Source: Sunxiuqinia elliptica
GTDB lineage: Bacteria > Bacteroidota > Bacteroidia > Bacteroidales > Prolixibacteraceae
DNA: 64,000 nucleotides
Assembly (NCBI RefSeq): GCF_900113005.1
Contig: NZ_FONW01000002.1
Span: 496,001-560,000, forward strand
Direction of reading: 5' to 3'
Shown in pieces: positions 23,722-33,235 of this stretch. The stretch's first letter is position 1, and every line of letters begins with the position of its first letter. The translations under genes and the position numbers were made by a program. Under the pieces are notes generated by a model. The model searched no databases. It saw only the letters and a program-made list of their open reading frames with translations, and was not told the DNA's origin.

Positions 23722-25233
23722 ATGAAAATCTTCTCAACTCAACAAATAGCTGTTATAGATCAATTTACTATTGAACAAGAGCCCATATCAGATCTGGATT
23801 TGATGGAGCGAGCTTCGCTTCAAATGACGAATTGGGTCGTTCAGAATATTTCCAACGAAAAGAAACTAATGTTTTTTGCAGGCCCTGGCAATAATGGAGG
23901 AGATGCACTAGCAGTCGCTCGCCTATTGGCGGACCTTGATTATCAGTGTGAAATGTTTGTTCTTGACTTCGGAAAAGGACTGAAAGGAGCTCCTGCTCAA
24001 AATTTGATTCGATTAAAAGAACAAAGGAAAGTGCTCGTTCAAATGATCGCATCAGAAGACGATCTTCCGGTGATTGAAAAAGAACATGTTGTTTTGGATG
24101 GTTTGTTTGGCTCTGGTTTGAACCGAATGTTGGACGGCTTGCCTGCAACCATTGTAGAACGGGTTAATGCTTCGGGGGCAAAGGTTGTGGCTATTGATAT
24201 TCCTTCAGGTTTGATGGGGGAAGATAATTCGACAAATGATAGGAGCCGGATTGTGAAAGCGGAGCATACCTTGACCTTGCAGTTTCCAAAGTTGAGTTTC
24301 TTCTTCCCCGAACATGAAGCATTGTTGGGGAAAGTGGAGGTTCTTCCCATCGGATTGCATCCGCAAGTGATAGAAGAAACCGAAACGCCTTATTGCTTGC
24401 TAGAACCGGATTTATTAGAGCAAAAGCTGATTTGTCGTTCAAAATTTTCGCACAAAGGAACTTTTGGGCATGCTTTGTTAATCGCTGGCTCGTATGGCAA
24501 GATGGGAGCGTCGGTCTTGGCGGCCAATGCTTGCTTGCGGTCTGGAGTTGGGCTGTTGACTGCTCATTTACCTCATTCAGGTTATCCTATTATGCAAACG
24601 GCTTTGCCTGAAGCCATGTGTTCCATCGATCCTTCGGATTTGATGTTTACTGAATTTCCTCCGCTCGATCACTTTTCGGCTATTGGCATTGGCCCTGCTC
24701 TGGGGGTTAAACCGAATTCGCGTCGGGCATTAAAACAGTTGCTGGAGGCTAAGCCCGGAAAAATTGTTCTGGATGCTGATGCTTTGAATATTTTATCGAT
24801 GCATCCGGAGTGGTTGAAGCTTTTACCTGTAGAAGCTATTTTAACACCTCATCCGAAAGAATTTGAGCGCTTAGTGGGGGAGTCGTCCAATTCTTATACC
24901 CGTTTGCAACGGCAGCGTGATTTTGCTCGGGAATATCAAGTGTATGTGGTATTGAAAGGGGCACACACCAGCATTGCTACTCCTGACGGGATGGTGTATT
25001 TCAACAACACCGGTAATCCGGGAATGGCCACTGCCGGAAGCGGAGATGTATTGACGGGGATCATTTTAGGTTTGTTGGCGCAGGCATACGAACCACTTGA
25101 TGCCGCCTTGTTGGGCGTTTGGATTCATGGTGTTGCTGGCGATTTAGCAGCTGAGAGGAGTGGTTATCATGCCTTGATTGCAAGCGATGTGATCCAGTCG
25201 TTGGGGAAGGCTTTTTTGTCTTTGAGGAAATAA
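23722..25233 (+). CDS. nnr: Bifunctional NAD(P)HX epimerase/dehydratase
   Basis: 503 residues, the fused YjeF form. The N-terminal epimerase (1-215, 'FAGPGNNGGDALAVARLL', 'VLDGLFGSGLNR', 'AIDIPSGLMGED') interconverts the epimers of hydrated NAD(P)H; the C-terminal ribokinase-like dehydratase (225-500, 'FSHKGTFGHALLIAGSYGKMGASVLAA', 'LTPHPKEFERL', 'GNPGMATAGSGDVLTGII') restores NAD(P)H with ADP or ATP. A cytoplasmic metabolite-repair enzyme. It is divergent from the transporter genes and stands alone. The fused order is usual in bacteria. Confidence 0.95.
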   Translation: MKIFSTQQIAVIDQFTIEQEPISDLDLMERASLQMTNWVVQNISNEKKLMFFAGPGNNGGDALAVARLLADLDYQCEMFVLDFGKGLKGAPAQNLIRLKEQRKVLVQMIASEDDLPVIEKEHVVLDGLFGSGLNRMLDGLPATIVERVNASGAKVVAIDIPSGLMGEDNSTNDRSRIVKAEHTLTLQFPKLSFFFPEHEALLGKVEVLPIGLHPQVIEETETPYCLLEPDLLEQKLICRSKFSHKGTFGHALLIAGSYGKMGASVLAANACLRSGVGLLTAHLPHSGYPIMQTALPEAMCSIDPSDLMFTEFPPLDHFSAIGIGPALGVKPNSRRALKQLLEAKPGKIVLDADALNILSMHPEWLKLLPVEAILTPHPKEFERLVGESSNSYTRLQRQRDFAREYQVYVVLKGAHTSIATPDGMVYFNNTGNPGMATAGSGDVLTGIILGLLAQAYEPLDAALLGVWIHGVAGDLAAERSGYHALIASDVIQSLGKAFLSLRK

Positions 25234-25325
25234 AACAGCACCTTTGACTGTTATATAATTTAAGTAGAAAAGCAGTAAAATATGGAAATTTTGAAACTTG
25301 CTTTTACAATTGAAGTGAGTTTGAT

Positions 25326-25333
25326 TATTTTTG
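25326..25333 (+). promoter_or_regulatory. Probable -7 promoter element
   Basis: TATTTTTG, a TAnnTTTG match 25 bases before the ATG of the DUF4831 gene. Confidence 0.35.
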
Positions 25334-25358
25334 ACTTCAATTTAAATCGATTAAACAA

Positions 25359-26462
25359 ATGAGAACATATTTGATATTGGCCTTGTTATTGGTCACCTCC
25401 TCTGTTTTTGCTCAGAGAAATGATAAGCGAAAGGATGATGAGGCTGGGGTCGTTCCATCGGAAGGAGTAATATACAGTTTACCACGTACCGGAATTCGGG
25501 TTCATGTGAAGGCGAAACAAGAGAAGTTCTTTCACGGTCCGTATTTTCAATATGCAGAGGCTTTGCTGGGAATCAAAAATGCACCAGCACTGGATTATGA
25601 GCGTTGGACAATTACTGACATTCAGATTGAGACTTTTAGCGAACCAGACCCTGATCAGGTGTATAAAGCCATGGGAGGGCCAGCTGCTTTGCTTAGCTTG
25701 ACGGAGTCGGGCGTATTGGCTGGAATTAACCAGGAAGTTACATTTGAAGATGAAGCCTATTCGGTATCTACCTTCCTTGGCGATACTAAAACTCCGGATT
25801 TTCCATTTTTGGATTTATCGCTAAATCCTTTCTATGAGCGCGGCGATTCAACAACGAATAATGCCATTGTTACAAAGTCGCTCGAAGCAAAAGCACAGGA
25901 AGCAGCTCATACCATTACCAAGTTGCGGAAGCGTCGTTTTAAATCGTTGGCAAATGCTTACGAAGAGCAGTTGCCAGATGGACGTGCTTACAAATTAATG
26001 GTTGAAGAGTTGGATAAACTGGAAGAAGAATATGTTGGTTTGTTTGTTGGAAAAACTTACAAGAAGACATTTGATTATAGTTTTGACTTTATTCCGGGAG
26101 AAAAATCAGTCTCCGGTGAAGTTGCCTTCCGTTTTTCTGAAAACAAAGGGGTATTGCCCAAAACGGACTTGAGTGGAAAACCAATTGTGATCGATTTGAA
26201 GAAGTTGGAGAATTTGACAGCTGCTCAAGATCGAATGAAAGCTATAGCAAGTGCCGGATCAGGAGCAAGTGGGGTTTTCTATCGCATGCCAGGAAAAGCC
26301 GAAGTAAAGGTGATGAATGGGATGAATATCATGGCAGTTAGTCGAGCTACAATTGCTCAGTTTGGTACGGTTGCCTCTATGCCTGAAAGTTTACTTGATG
26401 GTAGCTTCCGGATTAGCTTCCATCCTAAAACTGGCGCAATAAAAAGCGTTGTAGAACAATGA
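25359..26462 (+). CDS. DUF4831-type exported protein
   Basis: 367 residues with a Sec signal (1-18, 'LALLLVTSSVFAQ'). 'GVIYSLPRTGIRVHVKAKQEKFFHGPYFQYAEALLGI' right after the signal and the C-terminal 'GVFYRMPGKAEVKVM' followed by 'AQFGTVASMP' are the hallmarks of a Bacteroidota-restricted periplasmic family (DUF4831, recalled, not searched) without an assigned role. No transmembrane helix or catalytic motif is evident. It is transcribed alone between the NAD(P)HX repair gene and the peptidase gene. Confidence 0.7.
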   Translation: MRTYLILALLLVTSSVFAQRNDKRKDDEAGVVPSEGVIYSLPRTGIRVHVKAKQEKFFHGPYFQYAEALLGIKNAPALDYERWTITDIQIETFSEPDPDQVYKAMGGPAALLSLTESGVLAGINQEVTFEDEAYSVSTFLGDTKTPDFPFLDLSLNPFYERGDSTTNNAIVTKSLEAKAQEAAHTITKLRKRRFKSLANAYEEQLPDGRAYKLMVEELDKLEEEYVGLFVGKTYKKTFDYSFDFIPGEKSVSGEVAFRFSENKGVLPKTDLSGKPIVIDLKKLENLTAAQDRMKAIASAGSGASGVFYRMPGKAEVKVMNGMNIMAVSRATIAQFGTVASMPESLLDGSFRISFHPKTGAIKSVVEQ

Positions 26463-26861
26463 AAATAAAGGGGCTACTTGGTAGCCAGATCAAAGAATAG
26501 AATGGAAAGCTCTGTGCCTCGATGGTACAGGGCTTTTTTGTTATCGAGACAATTGGTCGGAAATGTTTTATTCAAAAGCTTTGATGAGTCTGGTGGATTG
26601 GCGGCCATGCCGAGTAGTATCGATCCTTTGAGTGAAAGTTTGCCTATCGCCTGATTGGTGCAGCCATCATGTTTAAGTTTAGTAACTGATAAATTTCAGA
26701 ACAAGTTTGCCCATTTAATTGTAATTTTAAGCAATTCGTGTATACTGTTTAAAAATAAGTTTATTCACAGTTATTGTATCGATACCTTAAAGCTCTTTCT
26801 TTGAATCATCGCGATAAAAGGGGGGCAACCAGGGATCGCGACAATCAAAAAATAGAGAATT
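26463..26861 (+). other. Intergenic region with terminator, otherwise empty
   Basis: 399 bases. A terminator sits at 26506-26536; a small GGCTAC/GTAGCC hairpin without a T-run precedes it at 26472-26486. The remainder has no gene I would defend and no clear -7 element ahead of the peptidase. Confidence 0.5.
26506..26537 (+). terminator. Terminator
   Basis: AAAGCTCTGTGCC and GGTACAGGGCTTT pair with two G-U pairs over a 5-base loop, followed by a T-run; it ends the DUF4831 gene. Confidence 0.8.
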
Positions 26862-28328
26862 ATGAGTAAGGTAATTGTTGACCTGGAGCCCAAACTACTT
26901 TGGAAGTATTTCTATCAACTAACGCAAATACCACGTCCATCGAACCATGAAGAAAAGGTTCAGGAGTTTGTATATAATTTCGGAAAAGAGCTGGGGTTGG
27001 AAACCCTGAAAGATGAAGTGGGAAACATCATTATTAAGAAACCTGCAACGCCGGGCATGGAGAATCGTAAAGGTGTTATTTTGCAAGGGCACTTGGATAT
27101 GGTTCCTCAAAAAAATAGCGATAAAGAACATGACTTTACCAAGGATCCAATTGAAGCTTATATTGATGGCGATTGGGTAACAGCCAACGGCACAACTTTG
27201 GGAGCAGACAATGGTATTGGCGCTTCTGCAGCAATGGCCGTGTTGGCTTCAGATAATCTGAAGCACGGCCCCATTGAAGCGCTGTTTACAGCAACTGAAG
27301 AAACCGGAATGGATGGAGCAGAAGGCTTAAAACCTGGCGTGCTTCAAGGGGATATTTTGTTGAACACCGACTCTGAAGATGAAGGTGAGTTGTACGTCGG
27401 TTGTGCCGGAGGCGAGGATGCTAATTTACGCTTTACTTATGCCGAAGAAAACGTACCGGACGGTATGGTGGCGTTGGAATTGGCAATTACCGGGCTAAAA
27501 GGGGGGCACTCCGGAATGGATATTATTTTGCAACGAGGGAATGCCAACAAGTTATTCTTCCGTTTATTACAGGTTGCTTATCCTGAGACGGGCGTGCGGT
27601 TGGCTTCAGTTAATGGCGGTAGCTTACGCAATGCTATTCCGCGTGAGGCCTTTGGTATTTTAGTGGTCGAAGAAGCAAAAGTTGAACAACTGAAGGCGTT
27701 GATGGATGCTGAATTTGCTCTTGCAAAAAATGAGTTGGCAAAAACGGAGCCTGACATGCAATTAAGCCTGACTTCAACAGACTTGCCGGCTGAGTTAATT
27801 GATGAATTGACTCAGGTGCGGTTGACGCAAGCGATCCTTGCTTGTCCAAACGGCGTTATTCGAATGAGTGACAGCATGCCGGGATTGGTTGAAACTTCGG
27901 TGAATCTGGCTAGTGTGAAGTCCGAAAATGAAGGGAAAACCATTTCGATCGCTTGTTTGATGAGAAGTTCTGTTGATTCGGCAAAAGCTGACTTGGGACG
28001 AAGCATTGATGCCGTATTTCGTTTAGCAGGTGCCGAGGTGAAGTTTTCAGGAGCCTATCCTGGCTGGCAACCCAATATGGACTCTCCAATTTTAAAAACA
28101 ATGCAGGGCATTTATGAAGGGAAGTATGGTAAAATCCCTCAGGTAAAAGCGATTCACGCTGGTTTGGAGTGTGGCATTTTAGGAGGAACTTATCCGAACT
28201 GGGATATGATTTCTTTTGGTCCAACGATTCGTTTCCCTCACTCTCCAGACGAGAAAGTAAATATTGAAACGGTTAAGAAATTTTGGGATTTCTTGGTTGA
28301 AACCTTGGAAAACATTCCAACGAAATAA
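26862..28328 (+). CDS. pepD: Aminoacyl-histidine dipeptidase (PepD, M20 family)
   Basis: 488 residues, a dinuclear-zinc peptidase that splits Xaa-His and other dipeptides in the cytoplasm. Metal and catalytic motifs in order: 'VILQGHLDMVPQ' (His, Asp), 'LGADNGIGASAA' (bridging Asp), 'FTATEETGMDGA' (catalytic Glu-Glu), 'LLNTDSEDEGELYVGCAGG' (Asp), and near the C-terminus 'IHAGLECGIL' with 'FGPTIRFPHSPDEKVNI' (His). No signal peptide. Together with the POT transporters it would feed on imported dipeptides. Its full 480-490-residue length is normal. Confidence 0.93.
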   Translation: MSKVIVDLEPKLLWKYFYQLTQIPRPSNHEEKVQEFVYNFGKELGLETLKDEVGNIIIKKPATPGMENRKGVILQGHLDMVPQKNSDKEHDFTKDPIEAYIDGDWVTANGTTLGADNGIGASAAMAVLASDNLKHGPIEALFTATEETGMDGAEGLKPGVLQGDILLNTDSEDEGELYVGCAGGEDANLRFTYAEENVPDGMVALELAITGLKGGHSGMDIILQRGNANKLFFRLLQVAYPETGVRLASVNGGSLRNAIPREAFGILVVEEAKVEQLKALMDAEFALAKNELAKTEPDMQLSLTSTDLPAELIDELTQVRLTQAILACPNGVIRMSDSMPGLVETSVNLASVKSENEGKTISIACLMRSSVDSAKADLGRSIDAVFRLAGAEVKFSGAYPGWQPNMDSPILKTMQGIYEGKYGKIPQVKAIHAGLECGILGGTYPNWDMISFGPTIRFPHSPDEKVNIETVKKFWDFLVETLENIPTK

Positions 28329-28350
28329 GATTTTCAAAAGAATAGTTGAA

Positions 28351-28382
28351 GAGGCTGGCGGTTTGTCAGCCTCTTTTCTTTT
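28351..28382 (+). terminator. Terminator
   Basis: GAGGCTG (28351-28357) and CAGCCTC (28367-28373), then a T-rich tail, after pepD and 30 bases before the convergent cytochrome gene's stop. Confidence 0.85.
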
Positions 28383-28410
28383 TGTTAAGATGTGCTTTTC
28401 CCTTTCGGTT

Positions 28411-29388
28411 TTATTGCGCCGGAGTGAATAAAGTAACCGTTTGATCAACGGGTTCTAAAGTTTTCAAATAGGCATAAATCGCTTTTAAATCCTCGGTTTT
28501 CATTTCAGCGTAGAAGGTCCAGGGCATCAGCGTTTGAAATTCTCCAGGCGGAACACGATGAGGAGTGTAATCGGATTTGGAGAACGCTTTGAAACGTTGA
28601 ATGAATTGTTCTTCGTTCCAACTGCCTATGCCGGTTTCATGAGGTGTGATATTTGCCGAGCGCAAAATTGCTCCGTCCGGAAATTTGAACTCCATACCTC
28701 CGGCAAAGGGTTGCCCTACAAATTGACCTTTTTCCTGTCGGGTATGGCAATCATTACAAGAGGCCGCTGTTACCAGGTATTTCCCGTAGTTGATCAGGTC
28801 CGTTTCTGCAGGGCGAGTGCTGAGTTGTGCTTCTTTGGGGATCGTATTGATAATGAGATTCATTGGGAAATCAGATGCCGAGGCTTCAGTTTCATGTTTA
28901 ATAGGTTTGAGTGATCGGATATAAGCAATGACTGCATAAATGTCCTCCTTGTCTAGCTTTCCGTAGTTGGGGTGAGGCATAATGGGAAATAAGGCCCGAC
29001 CATCTTTAGCTACACCGGATGTTACCGCTCGGAAGATTTCGCCATCTGTCCAGTTCCCTAGTTTCGCAGGAGTGATGTTGGGAGAAATGTAGCGTCCGGG
29101 AAATCCCAGGTTTTGGTCAAAAAGCTCGCCTCCTTGTCCTTCGGTGCCAGCAACCATTGGAGCCGTAAAAATGCTGTAGTCTCGCTCAGAGTGACAATCC
29201 ATGCAAACCATAACATGATTGGCCAGGTATTCTCCTCGTTGTAGGCGTTCATCTGTAATTTCCACAGTTATCGTTGGAGCTTCGCCTACATTGGGGAGCA
29301 TTACTTTGATATACGAGAGAACAAGAGCAATAACTAATACGAAGAAGCCTACACCATAAGCCAAAATCCGAATCACTTTTCTTTTCAT
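28411..29388 (-). CDS. Membrane-anchored dihaem c-type cytochrome
   Basis: 325 residues. One N-terminal membrane anchor (about 9-30), then two cytochrome c domains with haem sites Cys62-Cys65-His66 ('VCMDCHS') and Cys211-Cys214-His215 ('CNDCHT'), and Met ligands plausible in 'FPIMPHPNYG' and 'TLMPWTFYAEM'. It resembles the cytochrome subunits that take electrons from membrane or periplasmic dehydrogenases of alcohols and sugars. No dehydrogenase gene is adjacent here, so the partner is unknown. It implies an aerobic or otherwise cytochrome-based respiratory chain. Confidence 0.88.
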   Translation of the reverse strand: MKRKVIRILAYGVGFFVLVIALVLSYIKVMLPNVGEAPTITVEITDERLQRGEYLANHVMVCMDCHSERDYSIFTAPMVAGTEGQGGELFDQNLGFPGRYISPNITPAKLGNWTDGEIFRAVTSGVAKDGRALFPIMPHPNYGKLDKEDIYAVIAYIRSLKPIKHETEASASDFPMNLIINTIPKEAQLSTRPAETDLINYGKYLVTAASCNDCHTRQEKGQFVGQPFAGGMEFKFPDGAILRSANITPHETGIGSWNEEQFIQRFKAFSKSDYTPHRVPPGEFQTLMPWTFYAEMKTEDLKAIYAYLKTLEPVDQTVTLFTPAQ

Positions 29389-29567
29389 ACAGGGAACTTT
29401 TAATCAATTATCATTTAGAACGATAGCGAATGATCCGCGTGATTAAAAATAGTTAATAAATAAATACCTGCATGTCTTATTCTTAGTGTTTGTCAACAGC
29501 TTAACAACTTCGTTTTCTTGTTTTTAGAAAATTGTGTTTCGAAAGGAGCACAATTTGCCAAAACGTC

Positions 29568-30644
29568 CTAGTTCGATTTTATACGTTTCTCAATGTATTT
29601 GGAGTTCATAATGCGCAGAACGCCCATGTAATCCATTTCAAATTCCAATAGCGAACCAACCTGGTAGTTTTCCTTGTTCTCACCAAGGTCAACCACAAGC
29701 ATGTCTGATGAAGCACCAACAATTTTCAAGTTCTTGTTTTTTAGTTTGATGTGCTTTTCATCAATGTCTAAAAGTCCGAGATCAATCAAAGCCCGGTTAG
29801 AGGTTTCAGATAAGTCGGAATCTTCAAAAATGATGGTTTCCCCAAGGAGATTTTTGCCGAGTTCGCCAATTGGACGCATCCGCTTTTCTGTTAATTCAAT
29901 AATTTCAGCATGAAGTTGAAAGGCGTTGTTTTCCATTTGGTCAAAGGTGACATTGTTGTAAACATCGGTCCCCAAAAAGAAGGTTTCGCCAATACGGAAA
30001 TGGTTAATTCCCTTGGGGAGAAGACCTTGAAAAATGAGCGGAACTGTTACTGAAGCGCCACCAGAAACGTATTCAATCTCTTTGTTAAACTTGGCTTCGA
30101 TAAGCTGCTCATAAAGACAGAGTTGAACCAGTTTATCGTGACTGGGCAAAATCCCGTACATGCAGGTTAAATTTGTTCCTATGCCAACTACTTCAATGTT
30201 TGGTAGCTTAAAAACAGCATCATAAAAGTCCAAAAATTCTTCTTGAAGAACACCTTCCCGGAGTTCTCCAGTTTCAATCATGATGATAATTTTGTGTGTT
30301 TTTCCTTGTTTTTTAGCCTCTTTTGAAAGGAGTTCGATGGTGTGTCTTTCGGTGTTGAAACTAATGTCGGCATATTTCACGATTTCATCAATGGAGTGTT
30401 TTGGTGGTGGTTTGATATAAACCGTCTCTACTTGGTCTGAAATGGATTTGATAACCTTAAGGTTGGAAACACGAGAGTCACAGAGTTGTTTGATTCCAAG
30501 TTTTATCACCTCTTCAAGATAGGTTTTATTGCCGCACAAGAGTTTGGAGACAACAGCCCAGGTTATTCCGTTTTTTGAAAGTAGCTTTTCTAAGTAGTCG
30601 TAGTTCTTTTTTAGTTTTTGAGTATCTAATGTGATGTAAGCCAT
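29568..30644 (-). CDS. Alanine/ornithine racemase-family PLP enzyme
   Basis: 358 residues. The N-terminal TIM-barrel domain starts 'MAYITLDTQKLKKNYDYLEKLL', with the PLP Lys in 'AVVSKLLCGN', 'LCDSRVSNLKVIKSI', and 'GTNLTCMYGILPS'; the C-terminal beta domain follows from about 230. The pattern is that of the ornithine/alanine racemase-type group rather than the usual Alr. It would make a D-amino acid or another racemic product from ornithine, lysine, or alanine. It stands alone between the cytochrome and the S9 peptidase, and no ornithine-metabolism gene is near, so the substrate is open. Confidence 0.78.
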   Translation of the reverse strand: MAYITLDTQKLKKNYDYLEKLLSKNGITWAVVSKLLCGNKTYLEEVIKLGIKQLCDSRVSNLKVIKSISDQVETVYIKPPPKHSIDEIVKYADISFNTERHTIELLSKEAKKQGKTHKIIIMIETGELREGVLQEEFLDFYDAVFKLPNIEVVGIGTNLTCMYGILPSHDKLVQLCLYEQLIEAKFNKEIEYVSGGASVTVPLIFQGLLPKGINHFRIGETFFLGTDVYNNVTFDQMENNAFQLHAEIIELTEKRMRPIGELGKNLLGETIIFEDSDLSETSNRALIDLGLLDIDEKHIKLKNKNLKIVGASSDMLVVDLGENKENYQVGSLLEFEMDYMGVLRIMNSKYIEKRIKSN

Positions 30645-31042
30645 AACTAAACTAATTGTGTGTTTTTGTTTGATTTTTGGGTTTGAACGTTTTGTGGGCG
30701 TTTGTTGCTTTTTTGAATATAGTTTGTGTAGAAAGTAATTTTACATATTAGAACTTTGTGATTTGGGATTCTTTTGTGTTCGGAAAAATATTTTCTAATT
30801 GTACTTATAAAGTGGATGAAGTAGGAGGGTTTTCTAAACTTTCAATAGCAATGTTGTGTGTAAATGGAACGAGCATAGATTCTTGTTTTAATCTTTGTTT
30901 TTGTTCTGACATATGTGAAAACAACCATTATGGAGCATTGTTCGTATTTTTTTCAAAAAATAGTTGGTGTAGGAAGTATCTGAAAAATGAAAGAGCAATG
31001 GAAGAACCATCACTCTTTCTAAAAATCGGCTTAACTCGTGCT
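30645..31042. other. AT-rich intergenic region, nothing recognised
   Basis: 398 bases between the S9 peptidase's stop and the racemase's start, both on the minus strand. T-rich on the plus strand, with no hairpin plus T-run and no perfect -7 element. A plus-strand reading frame (30758-31063) has no start worth trusting and unlikely composition. Confidence 0.5.
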
Positions 31043-32926
31043 TTATTCAGTTGTTCCTTTTAGGTATTTGTTCAGGAAGTTCAAAATGTCACTATAACCT
31101 TTTATCTCATTCTCCTTCTTAATAAAGCCATGTCCTTCGTCAGGGAAGATCACGTATTCTACGGGCACATTATTGGCTTTTATGGCTTCAACCATCTCGT
31201 CTGATTCGATTTGCAAAACCCGAGGATCATTGGCTCCTTGCAGAACCATGACAGGATTTTTTACATTTTCGGCATGGAAGAGCGGAGAGATATTATATAA
31301 ACGCACCGAGTCTTCGGTGAATGGATCTCCCAATTCAGTGTATAAAGCCTGACGGAATGATTCCCAATAAGGAGGAATGGATTTCAACGTACGCAGCCAA
31401 TTGGTTACTCCGAAGATGTTAACGCCCACTTTAAATTCGTCGGGGGTGAATGCCATAGCCGCCATGGTCATATAGCCGCCATAACTACCACCGATGATTC
31501 CTATTTTTTCAGCATCGATATATTTCTGCTCTTGAAGCCATTTTTTACCCCAAATGCAATCTTTCAGGTCTTTATCGCCATGATTTCGATCGTCCATCTT
31601 ATAGAAGGTTTTTCCGTAGCCACTACTTCCGCGGTTATTGACCGCCAAAATTGCATAGCCGTGATTCACCAAGTATTGGATTAATGCGAAGTAGCCCGTG
31701 CGCGATTGGCCGCCTGGACCACCATGAACCCACACCAATGCCGGAACCTGATTGTTCTCTGTAGCCATTAAAGGTTTGTAATAAATTGCTGGAATTTCAG
31801 TTCCATCAAAAGATGAAAAGCGAACGACTTCGGCTGAAACCAAGTCTTGAGGATCAATTTCAGGATTGCGTGTTTCTGTTAGCTTCTTTAATTCTTTCGT
31901 TTCGAAATTATAGACATAAATGTTGTTGGGAGCTTTGGAGGTTCCGATGGTTAAGCGCAACAATTCTTCACTGTCTGAAAAACCTACAGCAACAATGTTG
32001 CCGTCTGGAATTTCAGGAAAATCAACTTGTTCGTTGGTGGCGTTGTTTTTTACAAGTAAGGTGTTCTTACCATCTTCATTTATGGCTATTACCCTGAATT
32101 TCTCATTTTCGCTGAGGTAACTGTACATTACATCCCAATTGGTTTCAAAGAGTGCTGTCTTTTTCCCGGTTGCAATTTCGTATTGCATCAAATAGGCAAA
32201 CTCTTTTCCAGCGTTGGTGATGTAGAAAAAGAAGTTGTCATCTTTACTGAAACCGGAACTACTGTATTGTCCTGGTTCGTCAGATATCTCGATTGTTTTT
32301 TCTGTGTCGCGGTTGTAAAGGAACAGTTTGCTTTCACTGGTGGTGATTGTTTGGTTTAGTCCAAATAATCTTTCATTGTGAGAAATTCCCGAAATGTTGA
32401 GGCCTTCATCGTTTTGGTAGATCATTTCAGCTTCCCAGTTTTCAGTGTCCATTTTGTAGAAATCGAAAAACTTCGGATCTCTCTTGTTTGACACATAGTA
32501 CAGATACTGGTCGTCATCGCTCCATCCGGCAAACTGTGCTTTTTCGTTCTCGCCTGGTGTTAGATCAACCGTGCTCCCATCGCTTTTTAACAGGTAAAGA
32601 TGGTCAATTTCATTGCCTCCTTTATCGGCCGAGTAGATAATTTCCCCGGTTGTTGGAACATAGTCGCTGGCAAAAAACGATTCTTCTTCAGAGTGAGTGA
32701 TTTGTTGTTTGCTGCCATCAGCAATGGTGATTTCGTAAACATTGAAGATACCTGATTCATCACTGCTTACCAGCAACTTTGTTTCATCATTAGAAAAAGC
32801 ACCTCCTCCGATACGCGTATTTTTATAGAATTGCTCAATGGAGTACTGTTTGGGAACATGCTTTTCCGGTGTTTGTGTGCAGGCCAACAGAAACAAGGCC
32901 GGTAACAGAAAGACTAGTTTTCTCAT
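31043..32926 (-). CDS. S9-family prolyl oligopeptidase-type lipoprotein
   Basis: 627 residues. Lipoprotein signal 'KLVFLLPALFLLAC', so anchored in the periplasm or outer membrane. Residues 25-370 form a beta-propeller of TolB/DPP type ('AQFAGWSDDDQYLYYVSNK'), residues 375-627 the alpha/beta-hydrolase domain. The triad is Ser near 479 ('IGGSYGGYM'), Asp near 566 ('ANDPRV') and His near 598 ('DEGHGF'). It should release dipeptides or cut short peptides, feeding the POT transporters. A short dyad (TTAACTA/TAGTTAA, 33074-33091) lies upstream. Confidence 0.92.
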   Translation of the reverse strand: MRKLVFLLPALFLLACTQTPEKHVPKQYSIEQFYKNTRIGGGAFSNDETKLLVSSDESGIFNVYEITIADGSKQQITHSEEESFFASDYVPTTGEIIYSADKGGNEIDHLYLLKSDGSTVDLTPGENEKAQFAGWSDDDQYLYYVSNKRDPKFFDFYKMDTENWEAEMIYQNDEGLNISGISHNERLFGLNQTITTSESKLFLYNRDTEKTIEISDEPGQYSSSGFSKDDNFFFYITNAGKEFAYLMQYEIATGKKTALFETNWDVMYSYLSENEKFRVIAINEDGKNTLLVKNNATNEQVDFPEIPDGNIVAVGFSDSEELLRLTIGTSKAPNNIYVYNFETKELKKLTETRNPEIDPQDLVSAEVVRFSSFDGTEIPAIYYKPLMATENNQVPALVWVHGGPGGQSRTGYFALIQYLVNHGYAILAVNNRGSSGYGKTFYKMDDRNHGDKDLKDCIWGKKWLQEQKYIDAEKIGIIGGSYGGYMTMAAMAFTPDEFKVGVNIFGVTNWLRTLKSIPPYWESFRQALYTELGDPFTEDSVRLYNISPLFHAENVKNPVMVLQGANDPRVLQIESDEMVEAIKANNVPVEYVIFPDEGHGFIKKENEIKGYSDILNFLNKYLKGTTE

Positions 32927-33235
32927 AGTGTTTTACTTTTTATTAGTTAAAGGGAGTTTTGGATTTGAATTTTAGGAACAGCATTTTGGTTAAGTTTATG
33001 AGGCAATCCTTTCTGCTCGTTCCTTCCCGTTGATTTTGAAAATTGCTTGCCGCTGGAGTCTTTTAGGATTACAGTTAACTAAAATAGTTAATTATCAGGA
33101 CTAAAGGAATGGGGGGTTGTGTTTTATAGGACATGTTTTTTGACGAGATCGTAGACTCTGATACTAGAAATCTAAAGAGGATCAGAAAAGAAATAGCACC
33201 AATTTTGGTGCTATTTCGATGACTTATAAAAGAAG
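32927..33235. other. Intergenic region with a terminator and a dyad
   Basis: 309 bases: the terminator of the transhydrogenase operon at 33189-33218, and a 7-bp dyad at 33074-33091 with a 4-base centre. No gene seen. The S9 peptidase promoter should be here but shows no clear -7 match. Confidence 0.5.
33189..33218 (-). terminator. Terminator of the transhydrogenase operon
   Basis: Perfect 11-bp stem (GAAATAGCACC / GGTGCTATTTC) with a 6-base loop; the minus strand continues into a T-rich stretch. Confidence 0.85.

Noticed and set aside
26502-26654. 50-codon plus-strand ORF after the DUF4831 gene
   Set aside because: It reads straight through the terminator hairpin at 26506-26536, which explains its first codons; no family seen.
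30758-31063. 101-codon plus-strand reading frame between the racemase and S9 peptidase genes
   Set aside because: Starts with GTG in AT-rich DNA, has no known motif, runs into the 3' end of the S9 gene on the other strand and has unlikely Cys/Phe-rich composition.
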